NCBI GenBank assembly: GCA_021776525.1
Contig: JAJFFT010000006.1
Location: forward strand, 434,001 to 498,000
Direction: 5' to 3'
From: Robiginitomaculum sp.
GTDB taxonomy: Bacteria; Pseudomonadota; Alphaproteobacteria; Caulobacterales; Maricaulaceae
Length of the DNA stretch: 64,000 nt
Shown: positions 44,886 to 55,237 of the stretch, in pieces
How the letters are laid out: each line of letters starts with the position of its first letter
How positions within the stretch are numbered: the first letter of the stretch is position 1
Translations under genes and position numbers: made by a program
The notes under the pieces: generated by a model
Told to the model about the DNA's origin: nothing
The model's input: only the letters and a program-made list of their open reading frames with translations
The model's database searches: none

Positions 44886-47432
44886 ATGACCACTTACGAC
44901 CATTCTACCAGTGAAACAAAATGGCAGTCTGCCTGGGCGAACGGCGAGACCTTCAAGGCCGGATTGCAGGGCGACAAAAAGAAAAAGGCCTATGTGCTCG
45001 AAATGTTTCCCTACCCTTCGGGGCGGATTCATATGGGCCATGTACGCAATTATGCCATGGGCGATGTTATTGCCCGTTATCGCCTGTCCAATGGTTATGA
45101 CGTGTTGCATCCCATGGGCTGGGACGCTTTTGGTATGCCGGCTGAAAACGCAGCCATGGCCAATAATACACAGCCAAAAACCTGGACTTATGAAAACATC
45201 GCAGCCATGCGCGAGCAGATGCAGCGCCTGGGCTTTGCCCTCGACTGGGACCGTGAGTTTGCCACTTGTGATCCTGAATATTATGGCCAGCAACAGAAAA
45301 TCTTTCTGGAGTTCTGGAAAGCCGGATTGATTTACCGCAAATCTTCTAAGGTCAATTGGGATCCGGTTGATCATACGGTATTGGCCAATGAACAAGTTAT
45401 TGACGGCCGTGGCTGGCGCTCAAACGCGCTTGTTGAAACCCGCGAGCTGACCCAGTGGTTTTTTAAAATCACGGACTATGCCGAAGATCTGCTTGATGGC
45501 CTTGATGGCCTTGATCGCTGGCCGAACAAAGTCAAAATGATGCAAGCCAACTGGATTGGCCGCTCGGAAGGGCTGCAATTTCATTTTGCTTTTGCTGATG
45601 ATACGCCCTGTGAAACAGCAGAAAATATCGAAGTCTATACAACACGGCCAGACACACTTTTTGGTGCCAGCTTTGTTGCGTTGGCACCGGATCATCCGAT
45701 CGTTCAGCATTTGGGACAATCAAACCCAGAGCTTAGGGCCTTTAGTGATAAGTGCGCGCGTCTTGGCACGTCTGAAGAAGCCCTGGAGCGCGCTGAAAAA
45801 GAAGGCATTGATACGGGCTTGCGGGTTAAGCACCCCTTTATTGAGGGCAAGACCCTGCCTGTGTGGACGGCTAATTTTGTCCTGATGAGTTATGGCACAG
45901 GTGCTATTTTTGCTTGTCCCGCTGGCGATCAGCGCGATCTGGATTTCGCGCGCAAATATGACCTTCCGGTTGTTGCTGTTGTTTGCCCACAAGATAAAAG
46001 TCCCGATGAGGCTGAAATCAGCGAGACCGCCTATACGGGCCCTGGGACGATAATCAATTCAGGGTTTTTGAACGGTCTGGACGTTGAGACGGCCATTTCC
46101 AAAGCCATTGCCGCCATTGAAGACGCCGGTCAGGGCAAACGTACAATCAATTATCGCCTGCGTGATTGGGGTGTCTCCCGCCAACGGTATTGGGGTTGCC
46201 CCATTCCGGCTGTGCATTGCGATAAATGCGGCGTTGTGCCCGTTAAAGCCAAAGACCTGCCAATCATTTTGCCTGACGAAGTTAGTTTTGATCAGCCGGG
46301 GAACCCGCTGGAACGTGACATAGACTGGAAGACAACTCTGTGCCCGTCCTGTGGTGGCGACGCCGTTCGTGAAACCGATACGTTGGACACCTTTGTGGAT
46401 TCGTCCTGGTATTTTGCGCGGTTTTGTTCACCGCGCGATGGTGCCCCCGTCGACTTGAAGGCTTCAAAACATTATTTGCCCGTCGATCAATATATTGGCG
46501 GCGTAGAACATGCGGTTCTGCATCTGCTTTATGCCCGCTTCTTTACCCGGGCCATGAAGGATTGCGGCCTTTTGGATATTGAAGGTCGCGAGCCCTTTGC
46601 CGGCCTTTTTACCCAGGGCATGGTAACCCACCAAACTTTTAAAAATGAGGCCGGTGAGTGGCTACAGCCTGATCTGGTTGAGCGTAAAGGCGAGGCCTGG
46701 TTTGAAAAAGGCAATGGCAAACCTGTTGTCGCCGGCGCTATTGAAAAAATGTCCAAGTCCAAGCTCAACACCGTTGACCCCAAGGACATTATCGCCCGAT
46801 TTGGTGCGGATGTGGCGCGTTGGTTTGTGCTCTCTGACTCTCCTCCCGAACGTGATGTTGAATGGACCAGCGCCGGCGTAGAAGGCGCGAACCGGCTGGT
46901 TCAACGCGTCTGGACATGCGCTTGTGCCACGGCCGAGCGCACCGGCACAAAAGACGTTGGCGAAGATTTGCTGCGCCTTACACATAAAACTATTAAAGCG
47001 GTTGGCGAAGATGTTGAGGGATTTCGTTTTAACCGCGCCATTGCCCGGCTTTATGACTTGTTGAATGCCCTTCGAAAAGAATCCGAAAACAACAATACGG
47101 CGCCCATTATGCGCATTTTTACGCAATTAATGGCCCCTTTTGCGCCGCACCTTGCGGAAAGCTGTTGGGAGAAGCTGGGCGGACAGGGCTTGGTTGCCAC
47201 AGCGGCCTGGCCAACGTTTGACCCGGCGCTTTGTGAAGATGAAGAAATTATGATCCCGGTGCAAATTAACGGCAAGCGACGCGGTGAGTTCTCTGCGCCA
47301 CGCGGCCTTTCCAAGGACGATGCCGAAAAGCTGGCCCTTGCCAATGAGGGTGCAATTCGGGCACTAAATGGGTTAACCGTGCGCAAAGTCATTATTGTGC
47401 CGGATCGTATAGTCAACATTGTGGCCAATTAG
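44886..47432 (+). CDS. leuS: Leucyl-tRNA synthetase
   Basis: Class I synthetase of 848 residues charging tRNA-Leu. The HIGH-type signature is [12 protein letters not shown], the editing domain includes [20 protein letters not shown] and [17 protein letters not shown], a zinc-type knuckle CDKCGV...LCPSCGG is intact, and KMSKS is [10 protein letters not shown]. The end is followed by lptE after one base. Confidence 0.98.
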   Translation: MTTYDHSTSETKWQSAWANGETFKAGLQGDKKKKAYVLEMFPYPSGRIHMGHVRNYAMGDVIARYRLSNGYDVLHPMGWDAFGMPAENAAMANNTQPKTWTYENIAAMREQMQRLGFALDWDREFATCDPEYYGQQQKIFLEFWKAGLIYRKSSKVNWDPVDHTVLANEQVIDGRGWRSNALVETRELTQWFFKITDYAEDLLDGLDGLDRWPNKVKMMQANWIGRSEGLQFHFAFADDTPCETAENIEVYTTRPDTLFGASFVALAPDHPIVQHLGQSNPELRAFSDKCARLGTSEEALERAEKEGIDTGLRVKHPFIEGKTLPVWTANFVLMSYGTGAIFACPAGDQRDLDFARKYDLPVVAVVCPQDKSPDEAEISETAYTGPGTIINSGFLNGLDVETAISKAIAAIEDAGQGKRTINYRLRDWGVSRQRYWGCPIPAVHCDKCGVVPVKAKDLPIILPDEVSFDQPGNPLERDIDWKTTLCPSCGGDAVRETDTLDTFVDSSWYFARFCSPRDGAPVDLKASKHYLPVDQYIGGVEHAVLHLLYARFFTRAMKDCGLLDIEGREPFAGLFTQGMVTHQTFKNEAGEWLQPDLVERKGEAWFEKGNGKPVVAGAIEKMSKSKLNTVDPKDIIARFGADVARWFVLSDSPPERDVEWTSAGVEGANRLVQRVWTCACATAERTGTKDVGEDLLRLTHKTIKAVGEDVEGFRFNRAIARLYDLLNALRKESENNNTAPIMRIFTQLMAPFAPHLAESCWEKLGGQGLVATAAWPTFDPALCEDEEIMIPVQINGKRRGEFSAPRGLSKDDAEKLALANEGAIRALNGLTVRKVIIVPDRIVNIVAN

Positions 47433-47433
47433 C

Positions 47434-47928
47434 ATGCATATTCGTCATTACATTTTTCCGGCTCTTTTCATGCTCCTCTTAAGCGCCTGTGCCGGTTTTG
47501 AACCGCTTTACGCCGAAAACACCGCGGTTCGCCGTGGGTTCACCCAGCTTAGTGCTGCGCCTATCGATGGCCGGGCTGGTTTCTTGTTTTCTCAGGCCCT
47601 TAATGAACGCGGTGGGATTCAAAATGGCCTGTCCGGCACTTATGTGCTGGAAAGCCAGATCAGCAAAAAACAGATTAACGTTGGTGTTCGCATTGATAAT
47701 GTTTCTACACGTGCACGCCTGCAAATAGATGTGCGCTATAGCGTACGCGACCGTGACGGAAAAATCGTCTATCAGGGGCGTGCGCAAAGCAGCGCCGCTT
47801 TTGATGTTCCAGACCAACCCTACGGCGCGCTTATTGCAGAACGCAGCGCAGAAGAAAACGCAACAACAATTCTGGCCGAGAAAGTCATCAACGACCTTGC
47901 TGTGTTTTTCGCCAGCATCTCTGATTAG
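47434..47928 (+). CDS. lptE: LPS-assembly lipoprotein LptE
   Basis: Outer-membrane lipoprotein that plugs LptD during LPS insertion. The signal MHIRHYIFPALFMLLLSAC (lipobox LSAC) is followed by GFEPLYAENTA, the typical LptE mature start, then RIDNVSTRARLQIDVRYSVRD and VYQGRAQSSAAFDVPDQPYGALIAERSAEENATTILAEKVI. The length of 164 residues is normal. Position between leuS and holA is the conserved order. Confidence 0.9.
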   Translation: MHIRHYIFPALFMLLLSACAGFEPLYAENTAVRRGFTQLSAAPIDGRAGFLFSQALNERGGIQNGLSGTYVLESQISKKQINVGVRIDNVSTRARLQIDVRYSVRDRDGKIVYQGRAQSSAAFDVPDQPYGALIAERSAEENATTILAEKVINDLAVFFASISD

Positions 47929-47930
47929 CC

Positions 47931-48977
47931 TTGAAACTTTCTTCTTCAGCGCTTCTTCGTTTTCTCAATAAGCCAGACCCGGCCATCTCTGTTCTTTTGC
48001 TCTACGGGCCAGATCATGGCCTTGTTGGAGAGCGCGCTAAAGCCATTGAAAACAATTACTTAGGTGATGATGCCGGTCCGTTTTCTCAAACCATATTAAC
48101 GCAGCCTGACCTGAAAAACGACCCGGCCGTTTTACAGGACGAGTTTTGTGCACTGGCCCTTGGCGGCGGCGCTCGCGTTGTACGGCTTAAAACCACCGCG
48201 GATCAATCTGCAAAGTCCGTAATAAGCCTTTTGGCTGCGCTTGATCAGGGCAAAATAAGACCTGCGGCTTTATTGTTGATAGAAGCAGGAGATCTTGGCC
48301 CGCGCTCTGGCCTGCGAAAAGCCGTTGAGCAAAACAAAACCAATGCGGCCACCATCGCCTGTTATGCACCCAGTGTGGGGGATTTGCGCGCTCTGGCACA
48401 AGCACAAGCTGATGCTTGTGGTTTACGCTATGGTCCCGGAGCGCTTGATCTTTTAATCGCCCGCCTGCCCCAGGACCGCGCCCTTGCCGGCTCTGAAGTT
48501 GAAAAACTTATGCTTTATTGCGCGCAATCTGATGGCCATCAGATTGATATTGCCGATATCAACGCCATCGTCATTGATAGCCTGGAGCTTGGTCTTGACC
48601 AATTTTCCTTTGCCGTTGCCAGTGGTGCGTTCGCGCAGGCAGACCAGCTTTTACAAAACGCACTGGAGGCCGGGCAATCCCCCATCGCACTTTTACGGGC
48701 CTTACAACGCCACTTCGCCCGGTTAAACGAGGCTAAATCGGCCTTAGATGTCGGAAAAGATATTAAATCAGCCATGGCCAGCCTGCGCCCGCCGGTTTTT
48801 TTCAACGCACAGCAACGCTTTTCACGCCAGCTGCAGGCTTGGTCGGGACCGGCGCTGAGGCGCACCATGGCGCTGTGTCTTGTGACAGAGCGTGCCATGA
48901 AAAGCAGTGGGTCGATACCTGATAACCTGCTGGCCCGTCTGGTGGTTAAGGTCTGTGCCGGGCGCACCAAACGATAG
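47931..48977 (+). CDS. holA: DNA polymerase III delta subunit
   Basis: Clamp-loader subunit of 348 residues that opens the sliding clamp. The start is a TTG two bases after the lptE stop, supported by the family-like N-terminus (M)KLSSSALLRFLNKPDPAISVLLLYGPDHGLVGERA. The delta-subunit text continues LRKAVEQNKTNAATIACYAPS and PLALLRALQRHFARL-like (SPIALLRALQRHFARLNEAKSAL). The rare start codon and tight spacing suggest translational coupling to lptE. Confidence 0.92.
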   Translation: MKLSSSALLRFLNKPDPAISVLLLYGPDHGLVGERAKAIENNYLGDDAGPFSQTILTQPDLKNDPAVLQDEFCALALGGGARVVRLKTTADQSAKSVISLLAALDQGKIRPAALLLIEAGDLGPRSGLRKAVEQNKTNAATIACYAPSVGDLRALAQAQADACGLRYGPGALDLLIARLPQDRALAGSEVEKLMLYCAQSDGHQIDIADINAIVIDSLELGLDQFSFAVASGAFAQADQLLQNALEAGQSPIALLRALQRHFARLNEAKSALDVGKDIKSAMASLRPPVFFNAQQRFSRQLQAWSGPALRRTMALCLVTERAMKSSGSIPDNLLARLVVKVCAGRTKR

Positions 48978-49001
48978 CGTATGCCGCGCCGTGCTCTGAG
49001 C

Positions 49002-49883
49002 TTAGTCCTGGGTCAGGCGCCGGCAAAGGTCATCCAGTTGTTCAAGTGTGCGATAACTGATCCGAATATGCCCCGAGCCATTCGCCCGTGAAGAAATACC
49101 AACCGCAAGGCCCAGCCGTCGGGTCAGATCTTCTTCCAGCGCCATGGTGTCGGGATCTTTGCCGCCGCCGGACCTGGACTTGCTGCCCTTGGTTTCAGGC
49201 GCCTGGTTGGCCTGACGAGCCAACTGCTCAGCCTGGCGAACATTCAAACCCTCTTTGGCGACTCGCAAAGCAAGTGCCTCTGGGTTTGGGGTGTTGATCA
49301 TGGCGCGGCCATGACCGGCGCTTAATGCGCCCTCGCAAATTAATTCCTGAACGGAGGATGGCAGGCTCAGCAAACGGATGGCATTGGCGATTGCCGCCCG
49401 GCTTTTTCCTACCGTTTTCGCGATCTCTTCTTGTGTGTGGTTAAACTGGTCGGACAAAACCTGAAAGCCCCGCGCCTCTTCGATCGGGTCCAGGTCCGTG
49501 CGCTGAATGTTTTCAATCAGCGCAATTTCCATCACCTCTCGGTCCGACAGATCTCGAACAAGAACAGGCACCTCGTGCAAGCCGGCCCGTTGCGCGGCAC
49601 GCCAGCGGCGCTCGCCCGCCACAATCTGATAACCGTCCCCGCCAGGAATAGGCCGCACGATAATCGGCTGCAACACACCTTTTTCCATAATCGAGTTGGT
49701 CAGGTCTTGAAGATCATCTTCTCCAAAGCGGCGACGTGGTTGGTCCGGGTTCCGACTTAAGGATTCAATAGGTACAAAGTTGCCTTTGTTGTTTTCCGCT
49801 ACGGCAAGTTCAGGCCCATCGGCCTCACCCAATAATGCCGATAAACCTCTGCCCAGGCGTTGTCCTTTTGGAGTGTCGCTCAT
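49002..49883 (-). CDS. parB: Chromosome partitioning protein ParB
   Basis: CTP-dependent DNA clamp of 293 residues that loads at parS and spreads. The N-terminal GLSALLG tail (ParA-contact region), the CTP-binding box GERRWRAAQRAGL, the HTH (TQEEIAKTVGKSRAAIANAIRLLSLPSSVQELI) and the C-terminal dimerisation helix with GHIRISYRTLEQLDDLCRRL are all present. It overlaps parA by 4 bases. parS sites lie within 1.4-3.5 kb. Confidence 0.97.
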   Translation of the reverse strand: MSDTPKGQRLGRGLSALLGEADGPELAVAENNKGNFVPIESLSRNPDQPRRRFGEDDLQDLTNSIMEKGVLQPIIVRPIPGGDGYQIVAGERRWRAAQRAGLHEVPVLVRDLSDREVMEIALIENIQRTDLDPIEEARGFQVLSDQFNHTQEEIAKTVGKSRAAIANAIRLLSLPSSVQELICEGALSAGHGRAMINTPNPEALALRVAKEGLNVRQAEQLARQANQAPETKGSKSRSGGGKDPDTMALEEDLTRRLGLAVGISSRANGSGHIRISYRTLEQLDDLCRRLTQD

Positions 49884-50683
49884 AATGCCCTTACCTTGTT
49901 TTCTCGGCGAATGACTTCACTCGCCAAACGCATATAGGCCTTGCTGCCCGCGCATTTGTGATCATAAATCAACGCTGGTTTGCCATAAGACGGCGCCTCG
50001 GAAACCCGCACATTGCGCGGGATAACGGTTTCATAAACGGTGTCGCCAAAGTGTTTGCGCACATCGTCTGAAACCTGTTTGGAAAGATTATTGCGCGGGT
50101 CGTACATGGTCAGCACCAGACCCTGAATTTCCAGTCTGGGGTTGAGATTAACGCGAACCAGATCAACCGTGCGCAAAAGCTGGGTGAGGCCTTCCAATGC
50201 AAAAAACTCGCATTGTAAGGGGACCAGCAACGCGTCTGCAGCAGTCAAGGCGTTGACCGTCAAGACGTTCAGTGATGGCGGACAGTCGATCAGCACATAT
50301 TCGTATTCGCCGCTTTTTTTAAGATCGATCAGCGCGTCTTTGAGGCGGTGCGAACGGCGGGCAACATTTGCCAGCTCAAGTTCGGCCCCAGCAAGATCGG
50401 CCTCTGCGGGTGCAATGTGAAGACCGGGAACCTTGGTCCGCACAATCGACTTCATTAACGGCGCTTGACCGACCATAACATCATATGTTGTTACGCGGCG
50501 CGCCGCATGATCTATGCCCAAACCCGTCGACGCATTGCCCTGGGGGTCGAGGTCCAAGATCAAGGTTTGTTTGCCAATGGCGCATAACGCCGTTGCCAAA
50601 TTAATCGTTGTGGTGGTTTTCCCCACACCGCCCTTTTGATTGGCAATAGCAATAATACGAAGGCCGGCAGGTGTTTTAGGCAC
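49880..50683 (-). CDS. parA: Chromosome partitioning ATPase ParA
   Basis: Deviant Walker ATPase of 267 residues that drives origin segregation over the nucleoid. The signature KGGVGKTTTTINLATAL, the Walker B-like DLDPQGNASTGLG, the ATP-base region, and VLIDCPPSLNVLTVNALTAADALLVPLQ are intact. The start overlaps the end of rsmG by 8 bases, so parA, parB and rsmG are coupled. Confidence 0.97.
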   Translation of the reverse strand: MPKTPAGLRIIAIANQKGGVGKTTTTINLATALCAIGKQTLILDLDPQGNASTGLGIDHAARRVTTYDVMVGQAPLMKSIVRTKVPGLHIAPAEADLAGAELELANVARRSHRLKDALIDLKKSGEYEYVLIDCPPSLNVLTVNALTAADALLVPLQCEFFALEGLTQLLRTVDLVRVNLNPRLEIQGLVLTMYDPRNNLSKQVSDDVRKHFGDTVYETVIPRNVRVSEAPSYGKPALIYDHKCAGSKAYMRLASEVIRRENKVRAL

Positions 50684-51305
50684 GATAGGCTTCCTCGATC
50701 TTCAAAATTGTTGCCGTTTTATCTGTCAGACTTGGAACAGATTCGTATTTCAAAACCCAAGCCTTGCGGGCCTCTTCAATTTCTTTTTGCACTTCTGCGC
50801 CCTTTAAAAACAACCTGACCGTCGACGGGCCTGCAAAAGCCTCACTTAAGCCCAGCAATTTGGGTAACGGCGCCAATGCCCTTGCTGTTATCACATCATA
50901 TGGCTTGGGCGGCAAGGATTCAGATCGTGCGCAAAGTACATCCGCCGGGGCCCCCGTCTCATCGATACAGGCCCGTAAAAAAGCCGCTTTTTTTGCGTTC
51001 GACTCGACCAGCGTGACATGAGCCGGGTGATTTTCCATGCGCATGAGGGCAATTGCAATGCCCGGAAAGCCAGCGCCAGAACCAAGATCGATCCAGCGCG
51101 TTGCTCTGTCAGGCATGAGACGCGCCAATTGTGCGCTATCGAGCGCATGGCGCGTCCAAAAAGCATCCAAGGTTGCTGGTGCCACCAGGTTTATCCGCTT
51201 TGACCACTTGCGCAACAGCGCATTCCAAAGGTCAAAGCGCCCCAGTGTTTCACGTGAAACATTCAGATTTTCAGAAAAAAGATCGCGGCCAGTATCGATG
51301 CTCAT
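50676..51305 (-). CDS. rsmG: 16S rRNA (guanine-527-N7) methyltransferase RsmG
   Basis: Methylates G527 of 16S rRNA; also called GidB. Protein of 209 residues with [19 protein letters not shown] as the SAM-binding motif and [17 protein letters not shown] as the second. A parS site lies in its 5' coding part, reading NVSRETLG. It overlaps mnmG by 4 bases at the front and parA by 8 at the back. Confidence 0.96.
   Translation of the reverse strand: MSIDTGRDLFSENLNVSRETLGRFDLWNALLRKWSKRINLVAPATLDAFWTRHALDSAQLARLMPDRATRWIDLGSGAGFPGIAIALMRMENHPAHVTLVESNAKKAAFLRACIDETGAPADVLCARSESLPPKPYDVITARALAPLPKLLGLSEAFAGPSTVRLFLKGAEVQKEIEEARKAWVLKYESVPSLTDKTATILKIEEAYRA
51246..51261. promoter_or_regulatory. parS centromere site inside rsmG
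   Basis: TGTTTCACGTGAAACA is a perfect 16-bp palindrome, identical to the common bacterial parS consensus. It reads V-S-R-E-T in rsmG, the same frame as the distal site at 35895. Confidence 0.97.
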
Positions 51306-53176
51306 GCTCTTTTTTTGCGCCCCACACGCCTGATATAATGGGACAACAACGCCAGAGCGCCGGGAGAAACCCCTTCCAGGCGCCCCGCCTGACCCAGTGT
51401 TTCTGGTTGTGCGGCGATGAGCTTTTCTTTGGCTTCGTTTGAAAGCCCCGATATTGAGCGGTAATCCAGCCCTTCCGGCAAACGCTGGTGCTCTTCGCGC
51501 TTAAAGCGCTTAACCTCGCGTTTTTGGCGATCCAAATATCCTGCATATCGGGCGTCTATAGCCAATTGTTCCGCGATCTTTGGCTCTATGGTGTTTAGTG
51601 CGGGCCACGCAAGAATAATGTCTGCCCAATCTTTATCTGGATAAGCCAATATATCCAAAGGCGTGCGGCGTACACCATCCTGATTGACCTTAATATCCAA
51701 CCGACCGAGCTCTTGCGGCGTCTTTTGACATGACAAAGCCAGCGCGCGCGCCGCCTTAAGGGCCTGACTTTTTGCTGTAAAGGTATGTTGCCGATCCGCA
51801 CCAACACAACCTAAGTTTAAGCCAATTGGTGTTAATCTCTGGTCGGCATTATCGGCGCGCAGGCTGAGGCGGTATTCGGCGCGTGATGTATACATACGAT
51901 ACGGCTCGCTGACCCCGTGGCTGGTCAGGTCATCCACCATGACCCCCAAATATGCCTCGCTGCGGTCAGGCACAAAAGGTGTGGAGCCACCGGCGCTAAG
52001 CGCCGCATTTAACCCAGCCAATAGGCCTTGGGCCGCCGCCTCTTCATAGCCCGTTGTCCCATTGATTTGTCCTGCGAGATAAAGCCCAGAAACAGTTTTG
52101 ACCTGTAGGCTAGACTTGAGCGCCCTTGGGTCGACATAGTCATATTCAATCGCATAGCCATAACGGTGAACACGAACGTTTTCCAAGCCATCCATGGTGC
52201 GTAAAAACCGGTCCTGCACGTCGGTCGGCAATGAGGTTGAAATCCCATTTGGATAAATCAATGGGCTGTTCAACCCTTCTGGCTCCAGAAATATCTGGTG
52301 TCCTGATTTATCTGCAAAACGGGTGATTTTATCTTCTATAGAGGGGCAATAGCGCGGCCCGGTGCCGCTGATTTGCCCTGACGCCATTGCAGACAGGCCT
52401 ATGTTTTGTGCGATTACTTCATGGGTCTTCTTATTGGTCCAGCTGATCCCGCACGAAATTTGCGGCACCTCAACGGTCTTGGTCAGAAAAGACAAAGGAA
52501 CCGGGTTTTCATCTGCCGCCTGCATTTCCAGCGCGCTCCAGTTTATGCTGTCTTTTTCAAGCCGGGCGGGCGTGCCCGTTTTAAGCCGCCCCATTGGTAA
52601 ATTCAGGGCGGCGAGTGTGCGTGCCAAACCAATAGATGGGGCTTCGCCATACCGCCCCGCCGCTTTTTGTTCGCGGCCACAATGGATTATCCCGTTCAAA
52701 AACGTGCCTGTGGTTAAAACCACTGAGGCACATGGTATTCTTGCCCCGCTGGCGCAGACAACAGCACGAACCCAGCCATCTTTTATGTCGATGTCTTCAA
52801 CACGGTCTTCAAAAACGAAAAGGCCAGATTGTTCAGCGATCAGACCCGCCATCGCCTTTTGGTAAAGGTCGCGGTCTGATTGCGTCCTTGGTCCTTGTAC
52901 CGCGGGGCCTTTGCTGCGGTTCAACAGCCGAAACTGTATGCCTGATGCGTCGGCAGCCTTTCCCATCAAACCATCCAGTGCGTCGACCTCGCGGACCAAG
53001 TGTCCTTTGCCAATTCCACCAATGGCCGGGTTACAGGACATTTGCCCAAAGTTGTTGGTGCTGGGACTGATCAGCAATGTGGACGCACCCATGCGCGCTG
53101 CGGCTGCGGCCGCTTCGCATCCGGCATGTCCACCGCCGATAACGATGACATCATAGCTTTGATCTGTGTTGTGCAT
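51302..53176 (-). CDS. mnmG: tRNA uridine-34 carboxymethylaminomethyl synthase subunit MnmG
   Basis: FAD enzyme of about 624 residues that acts with MnmE to modify the wobble uridine of several tRNAs. The FAD motif [22 protein letters not shown] is at the front, with [22 protein letters not shown], the conserved [22 protein letters not shown] and the C-terminal [15 protein letters not shown]. The start at [10 protein letters not shown] is preferred to the track TTG four codons earlier because GGAA is then better spaced; either is possible. Confidence 0.96.
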   Translation of the reverse strand: MHNTDQSYDVIVIGGGHAGCEAAAAAARMGASTLLISPSTNNFGQMSCNPAIGGIGKGHLVREVDALDGLMGKAADASGIQFRLLNRSKGPAVQGPRTQSDRDLYQKAMAGLIAEQSGLFVFEDRVEDIDIKDGWVRAVVCASGARIPCASVVLTTGTFLNGIIHCGREQKAAGRYGEAPSIGLARTLAALNLPMGRLKTGTPARLEKDSINWSALEMQAADENPVPLSFLTKTVEVPQISCGISWTNKKTHEVIAQNIGLSAMASGQISGTGPRYCPSIEDKITRFADKSGHQIFLEPEGLNSPLIYPNGISTSLPTDVQDRFLRTMDGLENVRVHRYGYAIEYDYVDPRALKSSLQVKTVSGLYLAGQINGTTGYEEAAAQGLLAGLNAALSAGGSTPFVPDRSEAYLGVMVDDLTSHGVSEPYRMYTSRAEYRLSLRADNADQRLTPIGLNLGCVGADRQHTFTAKSQALKAARALALSCQKTPQELGRLDIKVNQDGVRRTPLDILAYPDKDWADIILAWPALNTIEPKIAEQLAIDARYAGYLDRQKREVKRFKREEHQRLPEGLDYRSISGLSNEAKEKLIAAQPETLGQAGRLEGVSPGALALLSHYIRRVGRKKRA

Positions 53177-53258
53177 CTGTTTTGCCAATTCCGTACGGCG
53201 GGCTGCATAGCCTTATCGGTGCCTTATGTCGAATCTCATACCCATTGCACCAAAGAAA

Positions 53259-53274
53259 TGTTTCACGTGAAACA
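53259..53274. promoter_or_regulatory. parS centromere site between mnmG and mnmE
   Basis: TGTTTCACGTGAAACA again, a perfect 16-bp palindrome extended by one more complementary base on each side. It is intergenic, just upstream of mnmG and downstream of the mnmE stop codon. Confidence 0.97.
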
Positions 53275-53290
53275 TATTGAGTCTGATGAT

Positions 53291-54649
53291 CTATTTTCCA
53301 ATACAAAACGCGCTGAAAATTTTTCCCAACACTTCTTCTGTATCGGCCTCTCCCGTTATTTGCCCAAGCGCGGCGTTGGCTTCACGTAAGTGCTCTCCCG
53401 CCAGCTCGGGGCTTTGCGCGACCAGTTGCGTCGCGCATACCAGTTCATTTCGGGTGTCTTCCAACGCAAGCCGGTGCCGCACACGCGTCAAGCTGGCGCT
53501 TTCCTGATTGCCCAACAGGTCCGTCACTTGCGTGCCAAGGGCTTTAAGAAGCTCTGTTGTTCCCAGCCCCTTTTGCGCTGATATGGTGTGTGTTTGCGTC
53601 TGGGTATTCAGGCTCAACACCTCAACGCTCGCTCCCTGTTCAACTAAATCGCTTTTGTTCAAAACGATAAAATCACCGGGCTGAAGCAAGGCGCGCATAC
53701 CATCATCAACATTTATTGGCCTTGAACTATCCAGCACAAGTATCCGCATATCAGCCAACTTGGCAGCCTTCATAGTTCTTTTAATCCCCTCTTTTTCAAC
53801 AGCCTGGTCTGTTTCTCGCAAACCCGCTGTGTCTGCCAGCTCAACCAGAAACCCGTTTAGATTCAGGCGAACGCGAACCACATCCCGCGTTGTTCCAGGT
53901 TCCGGTGAGACAATGGCCGCATCTTCTCCGGCCAGGCGGTTTAATAATGTAGACTTGCCTGCATTAACCGCCCCGATCAGAGCAATATTAAATCCCGAGC
54001 GTATCCGCTCGCCCCGGTGCTGATCTGATAAGTGTGTATCCAGCTGTTTGATCAGGATATTAACTTTTGGCTCAAGGGCATTTAGCGCATCTGTAATAAC
54101 GTCGTCTTCTTCGGGAAAATCAATACAGGCCTCTATTTGCGCCCGGATCATTGTAAGGTCTTCTCGCCACCCCGCATAAAGCCCCCCAAGCGCGCCGCTA
54201 AGTTGGCGCTGGGCCTGTGCTAATTGGCCTTCTGTTTGCGCATCGATAATGTCTGCAACGGCTTCGGCCTGGACCAGATCAAGTTTTCCGTTTTCAAAAG
54301 CGCGCCTTGTAAATTCTCCCGGGCCTGCGGGCTCTGCCCCTAAACCAAGCAATGTTTTACTGGCTTTTTCTATTACGGCCGGGCCGCCGTGCAGGTGCAG
54401 CTCTAACACATCCTCCCCGGTAAAACTTGCTGGCCCGGCAAAAAAAAGGACCAGGGCCTGATCAAATGGCGTGAGCTCTGCTCCATCAAAAAGAGCACAT
54501 AGTGTTGCTTGCCGGGCCTTAAGGGCCTTTCCCCCAGTAATCATCTTTAAGATGCTCGTGGTTTTGCTGCCACTAAGACGCAGCACAGCCAAGCCGGACC
54601 GTCCCGGCGGGGTAGCCAAGGCAAAAACCGTCGGTCGAATGTCGCTCAC
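53291..54649 (-). CDS. mnmE: tRNA modification GTPase MnmE
   Basis: Multi-domain GTPase of 452 residues and partner of MnmG. The N-terminal folate domain (TVFALATPPGRSGLAVLRLSG), the G domain inserted in the helical domain with ALIGAVNAGKSTLLNRLAGEDAAIVSPEPGTTRDVV, and the C-terminal CIGK tetrapeptide are intact. The start overlaps the end of the DUF6489 gene by 4 bases. Confidence 0.97.
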   Translation of the reverse strand: MSDIRPTVFALATPPGRSGLAVLRLSGSKTTSILKMITGGKALKARQATLCALFDGAELTPFDQALVLFFAGPASFTGEDVLELHLHGGPAVIEKASKTLLGLGAEPAGPGEFTRRAFENGKLDLVQAEAVADIIDAQTEGQLAQAQRQLSGALGGLYAGWREDLTMIRAQIEACIDFPEEDDVITDALNALEPKVNILIKQLDTHLSDQHRGERIRSGFNIALIGAVNAGKSTLLNRLAGEDAAIVSPEPGTTRDVVRVRLNLNGFLVELADTAGLRETDQAVEKEGIKRTMKAAKLADMRILVLDSSRPINVDDGMRALLQPGDFIVLNKSDLVEQGASVEVLSLNTQTQTHTISAQKGLGTTELLKALGTQVTDLLGNQESASLTRVRHRLALEDTRNELVCATQLVAQSPELAGEHLREANAALGQITGEADTEEVLGKIFSAFCIGK

Positions 54650-54891
54650 GGTTTTTTATGCGCTCCGCCAGATACCGCGCCGGACATCAGGCCCATAAAC
54701 TGTTCGCTCATTTTTCCACCTAGTGACATCCATTGTCCCATAAGCGCATCCGGAGACAAGTCCGCCATATTTTCCTGCATTCTTTTTGTCATTTCGGCAG
54801 TCAGCGTTTCATTAAGCCCTTTGACATCAGGCAGCCCAAAAAAAGTGCGGGCCTCTTCGGGTGTACAAGAAATATCGATTTTGACTTTCAT
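54646..54891 (-). CDS. DUF6489-type small protein
   Basis: Small cytoplasmic protein of 81 residues. MKVKIDISCTPEEARTFFGLPDVKGLNETLTAEMTKRMQENMADLSPDALMGQW is the pattern of the DUF6489 family, usual upstream of mnmE in Caulobacter-like bacteria. The C-terminus is Gly/Met-rich (LMSGAVSGGAHKKP). Function unknown; it is the first gene of the mnmE-mnmG-rsmG-parAB run. Confidence 0.82.
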   Translation of the reverse strand: MKVKIDISCTPEEARTFFGLPDVKGLNETLTAEMTKRMQENMADLSPDALMGQWMSLGGKMSEQFMGLMSGAVSGGAHKKP

Positions 54892-55237
54892 AGCTTTTCC
54901 TCTTCTGAGCGCTTGCGCATCATAATGTCATAATTTTTTCATCGCACCTCTAAATGTGTGTGATGGTCTTGGCCGCATCTGTTTGGTATGACCAACGCCC
55001 TTTTGGTATTACTTTACACTATCCTGCTTTCACACTCATTGAAATTTTGTTGCTGCCAATGTGGGGTTATATTCTATAGCCGCTGAAAACTGTGATCCGT
55101 TTTTCATATCCCTGTCCATAAAAAGGAGTGAACTATTACAGACAAGCCCTTCTTCTTTCGGGTTGCTCCTTGCCCTAGCTGACAGTTTGCGCTTCTGTGC
55201 ACTGGTCGTCGCTTCTCGATACTTTATGGGCAATACA
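54892..55237. other. Gene-free interval of 346 bases, AT-rich
   Basis: Contains the divergent promoter region of the DUF6489 and glycerophosphodiesterase genes. AAAAAGGAGTG at 55121 could act as a ribosome site, but the frame following it has no support as a protein. No striking repeat was seen. Confidence 0.5.
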
